Assembly: GCA_947069175.1 (NCBI GenBank)
Contig: CAMTDV010000019.1
Location: 76,383,358 to 76,447,357, forward strand
Length of the DNA: 64,000 nt
Reading direction: 5' to 3'
From: Scalesia atractyloides
Lineage: Eukaryota; Streptophyta; Magnoliopsida; Asterales; Asteraceae
A program made the position numbers and the translations under genes. Under the pieces are notes generated by a model. That model was not told the DNA's origin. It saw only the letters and a program-made list of their open reading frames with translations, and made no database searches. Shown piece by piece: positions 56,838 to 64,000 of the stretch. Position 1 is the first letter of the stretch. Each line of letters opens with the position of its first letter.

Positions 56838-58103
56838 TGTGATGGAAGGGTTTAGGAATGTGATTTATTAGTGTTAAATGTCTAATCTTATGTATATTTG
56901 ATCGTTTATACGTGTGGAATTGAATAACTACGAGAAATCGGTGTTTTTCATATAAAGCACGTAATTCGGAAAAGTTATGATGATTAAAGATGAAGTGGAG
57001 CATTACGAGATGGAATTTGCAGCTCGTGATACGAATTTGGAGTTTGTTCGGGTGCTATCAAGGCTTGAGGATACAAATTATACGAAAGAATGAAGTCCGA
57101 GGGGTTAAACATGAAGATTGGACGTGTTTTGAGGAAAACAAATGGAGTGGAATTAAAGATCTTAAGAGATAGAATGATAGAGGGTTGAATTACGAACAAG
57201 TAGGCGAAAACGGTGCGAAAACGAAGCTATAACGAAAAAGTTATGAAGAAAACAGTTTTTGAACAAATCTGCTAAGTGACCAGAAAGTATGGAACGTCAC
57301 TGACGGTCTCGGTTTTGAAAAAATGCGGTTGGGAGGTATATTAGGGTTTCAAGAAACATCTTATCATAATCATCACTTCTAAGGACGACCAATGCACTTC
57401 CAGAGCTCAAAAGATCAAGGCTTTTCACCAAAACCATCACAATTCTTCACCGAATCAATAATTTGATCATGAGTTCATCATCAAATCAAGCTTTTGTTGA
57501 CGTTGTGAGCGAGATGGACGGCTAAACTCTTATGGTTTCCTCCGGATGGAGGGTTTTGTAAGTAGTTGATACTATGTGTTTGATTTAATCATTTTGATTT
57601 GGTGATCTAAGCATTCGATGCTTTTCACCTAGATTTGATTCGTTAATTGTAAACAATTGCTTTTCACTTAAACCTTGATTTCTAAACATTCAATTCCCGA
57701 GAGTTCTATTAATTGGGATATATTTGCTATGGGGTTAGGGTTGGTAATTGCAATTGATAATTATTTGATAACCTCCCGTTATGTATTGACCAGAGTACTT
57801 AGTCGTTGATTATCACAATTAGTTAATCAGATTTACACTTATGTCTGTGTAGGTGTTGTGAGTGAACACATATTGAAATTAACTGCAAAGCTTAAAGTCT
57901 AGAGGAACCATTCTTCTTTCATTTGATTACAACCTCGTTTTAGTTCGTTAATTTAGACAATCTTCACAATCAAACAAACAGAATTTTCCATTTCAGTAGT
58001 AGTTACTTAATACTTTTCATTATAACGCTCTCTGGTTCGATATCCGACTTACTCTAGCTACTAGTTTATTTCGGTTTTTGCATGACACTAACGACAGTCA
58101 TCA
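56838..58103 (+). repeat. LTR3 (3' LTR, 1266 bp)
   Basis: Starts TGTGATGGAAGGG after the polypurine tract and ends ACGACAGTCATCA, followed by GTGGG (58104-58108). Slightly shorter than LTR2 through small deletions, one in the GACGGTC region. Confidence 0.92.
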
Positions 58104-58532
58104 GTGGGCGACAAGATATTTTTAAAAGTATTGTTGTGGAAAGGCGTGATAAGATTTGGTAAGGCCGGAAAGTTACCTCCAAGATATATTGGGCCTTATG
58201 AGGTTACTTCGAATGTCGGTCCCGTAGCATACCGGTTAAAGTTAAGTGTTATTCATGATGTCTTTCACGTATCAAGCTTGAAAAAATGCCTTACTGACAA
58301 GGCTGCTATCGTACCATTGAAAGACGTACACGTAGATGACAAACTCTTCTTTGTGGAAGAGCCCATGGAGATAGTGGATGGGAAAACTAAGCAATTACCT
58401 CACAACAAAATCTCGCTCGTTAAGGTCTGGTGGAACTCTCAGCGGGGACTAGAATATACCTGTGAAAGGAAGGTTGAATTCCGCAAAAAGAATCCCCACC
58501 TCTTCCCCAATAAAAAGGCCGATAACAACTGA
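58104..58532 (+). pseudogene. E6 integrase, part 2 (C-terminal, 142 codons)
   Basis: Reads VGDKIFLKVLLWKGVIRFGK and PRYIGPYEVTSNVGPVAYRL, the SH3-like barrel, then HDVFHVSSLKKCL and a chromodomain-like ISLVKVWWNSQRGLEYTCE ending KNPHLFPNK. The segment is open to its stop; the ATG at its start is only chance after the junction. The last W of the TWE motif is Cys here. Confidence 0.88.
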
Positions 58533-58555
58533 ATTTCGATAATGAAATTCTTATA

Positions 58556-58567
58556 ACCGGGGGAGAC
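58556..58567 (+). other. E6 polypurine tract
   Basis: ACCGGGGGAGAC directly before the LTR start TGTGACAAC at 58568. Confidence 0.75.
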
Positions 58568-61500
58568 TGTGACAACTGTGGCAAAACCAGGTCAACCCTA
58601 ATCGACGCGCACGGATTACATGACTAACAAAACAATATTGGTTGTGCCTCGGATGTATCCGGGGGCATGTTATAATTAACATATGATTGTTAGTAATTAA
58701 TACAGTAATACTGGGGCCTTAGAGTGCAGAAAACAAGTTAAACAAAAAATTTCGGTTAACAACACATTAACGATTTAAACACGTCCGGACGTGGCGTAAA
58801 TGAATCCATGGGTACTCATTTACGTAGAGATGATACCTAGACAATAGCATAGGAACATGAAGGCCTTAACATGTAGCAAACATGTTAAACGAAGCAGTTT
58901 TCGATTAACGGAACACCTTCGATTTTAACGCGCACTATATCATCCGAACATGCATTGCATCATCCATCAAGCCTAAAATTACTTATAAAACATTAATATA
59001 TGATATTTTAAGCACCTACATTAAACCGTTTGGTTTTCGTTAAAGTTGGGTTCGTTTTTTATAACACGAAAAGCCGTGCGAAAAACCGTTTATTTCCAGA
59101 CCATTTATAGAACCCGGGGAGCGTTTAAGAGCTGATAAAGAACCTAACCCTAAATATCTGCCTAACAATTTTCCTTTGTAATGAAAATAGCAAGTTTGAA
59201 AGTAAAGAGGGGACAAATGTCCCCCCTTTGAGGGCCAATCGGAACAACAAGCTTAAGAATACACCCACACACCTCTCAATTGACAATAAAAACTAACCTA
59301 CAACATTCATGTGACCTTTACACTTCTGCTCTCATAAGTTCTTTACAATTTTCAGCCAAAACTTGCGGTCTGTTTGGTATGAGATAATGGAATAGACGGG
59401 TGAATGAATAAATGAAGGAATGGAATGGACAATGGAATGAAATGAATCATTACAATTCTATTGTCATGTTTGGTTACCTTACGGAAATGGAATGAATTAG
59501 ATGAGAAATACGAAAAAAAGAAAATACAATTTATTAAATGACAACAATACCTCTACATCAAAATAACGACATTATCCTTCAACAAGTTAACATCAACAAT
59601 CCAAAATCATATTCCATGATTATATCATCATATCATCCCATAAAAATGCACACATTTTTTTTGCATCAACAAGAATCATCCAATTTAATCAATTCTTCAT
59701 GAGTTTATTGAACTTTTTCAGATAAGTTCTTTTCCATGTTCATGACATTTAAAAGATAAACAATTCTTTCTCCAAATTCATGACAACAATTCTTTTTCCA
59801 AAATCATGAGATTAGAAAAACATGACAGTAGCCTTGTTTATTATAAAATCAATATCATCATGTTAACTGCTGGTAGGTTCTAAAGCCTTAATAATCAAGA
59901 GCTAATTGCAGCAACAGAGCATATAGCTGCAAAATTATAATCTACCACATCAACAACAAAACCCTGCACATCAATCTTTCTAAAACAACTGCTTATTTCT
60001 ACACATACGAGACTTACCAAGACCAATCCTCCTATTAACCTCGACCATTGCATCGTCCACAGCTCCTCCATTGTCTACAACACCAGTAATATCTAAAGAG
60101 ATACAAGAGATCGTCCACCAACGAGTCTCTGACGATAGCAATGCCGGAGATCTGAATCAACTAAAGAAAGTCGGAACACCATGTTATTTTGTTCCGATCT
60201 ACAATCGAGCGGTGATAGTATATCTACGAGTAAAAATACGGTGTCATATGGCGGCGGTGGTGGTAATTCGTTGTTGCCGCAGTTGCGGCATCTCTGGTGG
60301 GGCGGTGGTACATGCTCACAGTCACAAAGCTTGAGGTTGCATCGATAGGATTGGCCGAAGGGAATGTGATTGTGAACATGGAAAGGAAAAATGGAGAAAA
60401 AAATAGCATTAAGGGATGGAATGAAAAAAAAGCTGGGGGGTCGGGGAATGGGAACGACATGATTTGAGGGAAAGGGATTCCTTAGGGAATGCTTGATTTC
60501 ATTCCATTTGTCAACCAAACACTTCTTATTTTCATTACCTTTGAATGGGTTATTCTATTCCTCCTTTATTCCCTCATACCAAACACCCCCTTGAGGTGTA
60601 CAAGGCTTTTCCATGAGTTTTTGTGATCTTTTTCCATGCTAGGCATCATAAACTAAAATAAACATGTTTGATTCATAAACCCTTGATCTTTTGGCTTTGA
60701 AGGCTGTTTAAACGTCTAGTAAATATAAAAAGTTGGTTCATGGTGTTTCATGATGCAAAAACTTTGGATTTTGGATATAAAAACGCGAATAATTCAACAA
60801 GAAACATGTATTTACAAAAAAGACTATTAACATGGCTTGATTAGTAATGTTGGACACATATCTATGTTGTATATGGTATGTAATCGTTTGAGTAATCGAG
60901 AAATGGAAGGTATATCGTTAAAAACCGAATTTAGGAGTATTAGAACTTTGTTTGTGCATGACTTTTTACGTGCATATTGTTAGTTCTTGCAAATTTTCAG
61001 GCTGATCACATTCTGTAAAATGAAGGCCTCTGCAAAATTTGGGAATATTTAGAGTCCCTGAGAATTTTTGGTGAATTTATTGGTATTTAATGGCGCTAAT
61101 TCAGAAAAAATAGTAAATAGATTCAACAAATCTTCAAATGTAACAAATAGACTGCATTTGACATAATAATCATCCACACCAAATTTGGGGTTCATTGGCT
61201 GGCTCTAGATATGGTTTTAAAAATCGTGTTATGTCGAACTTCGGCAGCCAGAAACCCTAGTTAAGAAGCTCGGTTCAACCTGAAAATTTTACAAGAAGTT
61301 TCTACATATATTTTGACACTTCAGTAAATATTTTGGAATTTTTAGAAGTTAGATGGCATGAATCTCCAATTTATCGGTTAAACAGATTTTTAATAGCGAA
61401 TTATTAAATATGATAAAGAGTTTAATAAATTCTGAATATAACTTTTCTAAAATACATATGTCAATTAAGTTTTATATAAAAAAATTTAGGATTTTATTAA

Positions 61501-61851
61501 ATTAGATATTTAGGAAATCGTGCTTTAAAAATTGTATTTTACGTAAACCGGCACAATAATCATTTAACGAACCTGTCAGAACTTTTGAGCAACTCGATGA
61601 CTAATTGGTGATAATTGGAAAGTCAGAAGTAAATCCGAGCTTTTCCTGGGTAAATCGGATAATCAGGGTGAATTACACACTCGTTTGGTTAATCCTCGAA
61701 TTGTAAAACTGGAACTGCCGTTTGAGTGAATTGGACCGCCCTAATGCCTAAACTTTCTTAATAAAATAAATCATTTTAGATTAATCAATGAGTTTTGACA
61801 TCGTATGTGATCATGCCATTATCCTAACACCTAAAATGAACAACCGTGACA
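58568..61851 (+). repeat. E6 3' LTR, interrupted by a DNA transposon
   Basis: Starts TGTGACAACTGTGG. A plausible end is AACAACCGTGACA at 61851. Without the 1.2-kb transposon it is about 2.06 kb. Its part 61048-61580 recurs at 63471-64000. Confidence 0.65.
59366..60590. mobile_element. Non-autonomous inverted-repeat DNA transposon (1225 bp)
   Basis: Left end CGGTCTGTTTGGTATGAG and right end (reversed) GGGGGTGTTTGGTATGAG match at 15 of 18 positions. Similarity of the two sides continues about 100 bases inward (GGAATGGAATG, TGTTTGGTT). TTG flanks both sides (59363-59365, 60591-60593). Ends of this type and a 3-bp duplication fit PIF/Harbinger, though TTG is not the usual TWA target. No transposase. 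Confidence 0.72.
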
Positions 61852-62639
61852 GGCACAAAAAACGATGCACGGAAACCAAACTTGAAATTGAAATTATAAC
61901 ATTACTCATCGCCACACATTGAGTCTATAAGCCTATTTCCGGATGATAGGACGAGACTAGCTTTACTATTACACTATTGTCATACTGATTATAGGATGAG
62001 ACTAGCTTTACTATTACAGTACTGTCATACTCATTACACTACTGTCATACTGATCCGAGATTATTATATAGAAATTACTGATACAAGAACTGTTTTTGGT
62101 AATTAGCTGTATAATACTAATTATAGGACTAGACTAGCTTTACTATTACACTACTGTCATACAGCAAGCTATACTATAAGGGGAGTTCCATTTCCCCTTT
62201 CTGTAAAATTTTTTTACTTGGGTGAAAAACATGTTTAGATACGTACATAGTTGCACATAAAAACGTGTTTTGATGTGAATTATCTGAGTTAACACTAACA
62301 CATGGAAAGTCCTCAGAAACACAAGTGATTAACTATACGCCAGAGAATATTGTGCATAGTACTATTTGGTCCGACAATCCTAAACTGCACGGCACAGTTC
62401 GCCATGGCATGGTACACCACCCGTTCTGCAGTTGCTCATCTCCATGACTACACATGCTATATAGTGTTAGACATAGCTACTTGGGGCGATGATGTTGTTG
62501 ACGTGGTTTATGTGGGCCACGAGGTATGGATAAATAGTCAAGGTTTCACTTGTGGGCTTAGTATAAATACATCAAATTTGCGTGTACACTAACTTAATAC
62601 TAATAAAACTAGTGAAACTCACCAACTATTTGTAGTTGA
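61852..62639. repeat. Spacer with 44-bp minisatellite
   Basis: Units at 61947-61990, 61991-62034 and 62122-62162, with a partial one at 62036-62054, share GAGACTAGCTTTACTATTAC and CTGTCATAC. A small 80-codon frame at 62350-62592 (+) has no recognisable motif and I do not call it a gene. Confidence 0.8.
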
Positions 62640-63472
62640 TGTAACACCTCGTGTTTTTTACGTCCTATAAAATTCCAACTCATGTCCTGTTGATCTCCGT
62701 ATGCCGTGTGCTAGACGAGAGGGACTAATATCACCAATATGTTATTTTATAACCTCTGAGTGGTGAATATTAAAGTTGAGGGACTAAATATGTGAAAATG
62801 CCAAAACTTGGTTTCTGGAAGGCGGTTACGGACCGCAACCATAAATGAACACAGTCCGTAACCATTTGAATCATTTGGGCGCCAGGTAGCCTTACGGACC
62901 GCAAGGCTAAAGCCATACGGTCCGTAAGGACCTGCCAGAGACAAAATACATGGCAAATTCATGTGCTGCCATCTTATTCTCGAATGCCACCCTTTTTGCT
63001 GAGTTTGCCACGTTCCAAAACACTTGTCTTCACCACACAACACCTCCCTACACCTGGCTTGATCCCACACTTTTTCCTCAACTATATAAAGGGCACTTGT
63101 GATGTCTCACAACTAGCTCATTCTTGGTTTTCTTCTCTATTGCTCAAGTTGGATGTTCCTGAGCTAATTGGGAGCACTCTCAGAGCTTATAAGTTCCTCT
63201 TGGATCACTAGTAAGTGTTCCATCTCAGTCTAGTTGTTTTTGTTAGGCTTTGAGCCAAAGTCAAAGCGTTTAACGTAAAAACGCTTTGACCTTTGGCTAA
63301 GCCATTATGATCCAGCCATTGTTCGATACGAACGTGGCTACGTGATCGTAATTAGGTAGGTGTTAATCCCTAAAAAGGGCACCTCCTAATTACCACGTTT
63401 GCTTGACCAATTTACGGGTCAGAGTTATAATCATAAAAATCAACGGGTTAGTTTTGAAATAAATTCATATCT
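62640..63472 (+). repeat. LTR-like segment with TATA box and stem-loops
   Basis: Begins TGTAACACCTCGTG, a gypsy-type LTR start. TATATAAA lies at 63083-63090. Three copies of a TTACGGACCGCAAGG/CGGTCCGTAAGG motif lie at 62825-62930, 150-260 bases upstream of the TATA box. Downstream are two stem-loops (63246-63304 and 63348-63393). The end is not defined, since at 63471 it passes into a copy of E6 LTR sequence. Confidence 0.65.
63246..63304 (+). other. Strong stem-loop
   Basis: GGCTTTGAGCCAAAGTCAAA/GCGTTT pairs with AAACGC/TTTGACCTTTGGCTAAGCC around a 6-base loop, about 25 bp with two small bulges. Confidence 0.82.
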
Positions 63473-64000
63473 AGAGTCCCTGAGAATTTTTGGTGAATTT
63501 ATTGGTATTTAATGGCGCTAATTCGGGAAAAATAGTAAATAGATTCAATAAACCTTCAAATGTAACAAATAGACTGCATTTGACATAATAATCTTCCACA
63601 CCAAATTTGGGGTTCATTGGCTGGCTCTAGATATGGTTTTAAAAATCGTGTTATGTCGAATTTTCGGCAGCCAGAAACCCTAGTTAAGAAGCTTGGTTAA
63701 ACCTGAAAATTTTACAAGAAGTTTCTGGGTATATTTTGACACTTCAGTAAATATTTTGGAATTTTTAGAAGTTAGATGGCATGAATCTCCAATTTATCAG
63801 CTAACAGATTTTTAATAGCGAATTATTAAATATGATAAATGAGTTTAATAAATTCTGAATAAACTTTCCTAAAATATACATGTCAATTAAGTTTTATATA
63901 AAAAATTTCAGGATTTTATTAAATTAGATATTTATGGAAATCGTGCTTTAAAAATAATATTTTTAACGTAAACCGGCACAATAATCGTTTAACGAACCTG
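63471..64000 (+). repeat. Direct repeat of E6 LTR segment, running off the window
   Basis: Near-identical to 61048-61580 (AGAGTCCCTGAGAATTTTTG onward), with scattered substitutions and small indels. The match is still running at base 64000. Confidence 0.93.

Larger units (their letters stand above)
51555..58103 (+). mobile_element. Compound Tat/Athila-like element with three LTRs
   Basis: Order: LTR1 (51555-52912), PBS1, LTR2 (52934-54243), PBS2, internal region with unknown ORFs, polypurine tract, LTR3 (56838-58103). LTR2 and LTR3 are close; LTR1 is clearly more diverged. The outer duplication GTGGG belongs to LTR1 and LTR3. Simplest history: an older element inserted in E6, a younger relative inserted in its PBS, and then recombination between LTR3 and the old 3' LTR removed the rest. 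The PBS type (CGTTGCCGGGGA) is that of Tat/Athila/Ogre elements (established knowledge). No protease, RT or integrase is present, so it is non-autonomous. Confidence 0.85.
51371..61851 (+). mobile_element. E6: 3' fragment of a Ty3/gypsy element, split by a nested insertion
   Basis: Only the integrase end (51371-51554 and 58104-58532), polypurine tract and 3' LTR remain. The 5' part is missing: upstream of 51371 there is no coding. A 6.5-kb element is inserted in the integrase with a perfect 5-bp duplication. The right LTR border (61851) is less sure. Confidence 0.82.

Noticed and set aside
60093..60518. 141-codon reading frame on the minus strand
   Set aside because: Lies within a non-autonomous DNA transposon, with low-complexity Pro runs and no homology I recognise.
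62350..62592. 80-codon reading frame on the plus strand
   Set aside because: No motif, no splice or promoter context. Kept as spacer.

Overview
This window is plant nuclear DNA from a eudicot. The repeat style (gypsy LTRs whose + strand ends read TGTCACACCCC) makes me think of Asteraceae, but that is an impression. It is AT-rich, has no bacterial gene organisation, and is dominated by nested LTR retrotransposons around one spliced host gene.

Layout. 1-22003 is a three-deep nest of Ty3/gypsy elements. E1 (minus, 1-7396, running off the left edge) sits in the gag of E2 (plus, 7397-12883), which sits in the RNase H region of E3 (minus, 12884-22003). E3 is also hit by two solo LTRs with perfect 5-bp target duplications: 14050-14705 (CCTAC) in its protease and 18539-20945 (AGTCA) in its LTR. 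23140-31002 is E4, a full-length element with two ~2.4-kb LTRs and an intact 449-codon gag but no pol. 31003-34300 holds a probable LTR fragment, a dispersed repeat, a hAT-type MITE, a tandem duplication and a SINE.

34330-44538 (minus) is the only host gene I recognise: a five-exon NPF4-clade (NRT1/PTR family) transporter. It has two single-base insertions in conserved coding sequence. Its 7.9-kb third intron carries a tandem duplication that includes the end of exon 3. Upstream, 46704-48752 holds four palindromic MITEs next to (TA)n tracts. 49264-50521 is a decayed PIF/Harbinger-associated SANT/NAM-associated gene.

51371-61851 is the 3' part of another gypsy element (E6). Its integrase is split, with a perfect GTGGG duplication, by a compound Tat/Athila-like insertion (51555-58103) that has three LTRs, two primer-binding sites and an unassigned reading frame. 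Its 3' LTR holds a 1.2-kb inverted-repeat DNA transposon. The right end has a minisatellite, another LTR start (62640), and a direct repeat of the E6 LTR.

The most unusual signals are in LTR DNA. The E4-type LTRs carry three tandem tRNA-like modules plus one opposing one. The E1 LTR carries about 15 copies of an 18-bp dyad, CAAGTTCGNNCGAACTTG, on both sides of its TATA box. E4 itself keeps only gag. Apart from E4 gag, the retroelement reading frames are broken. Coordinates come from reading by eye.
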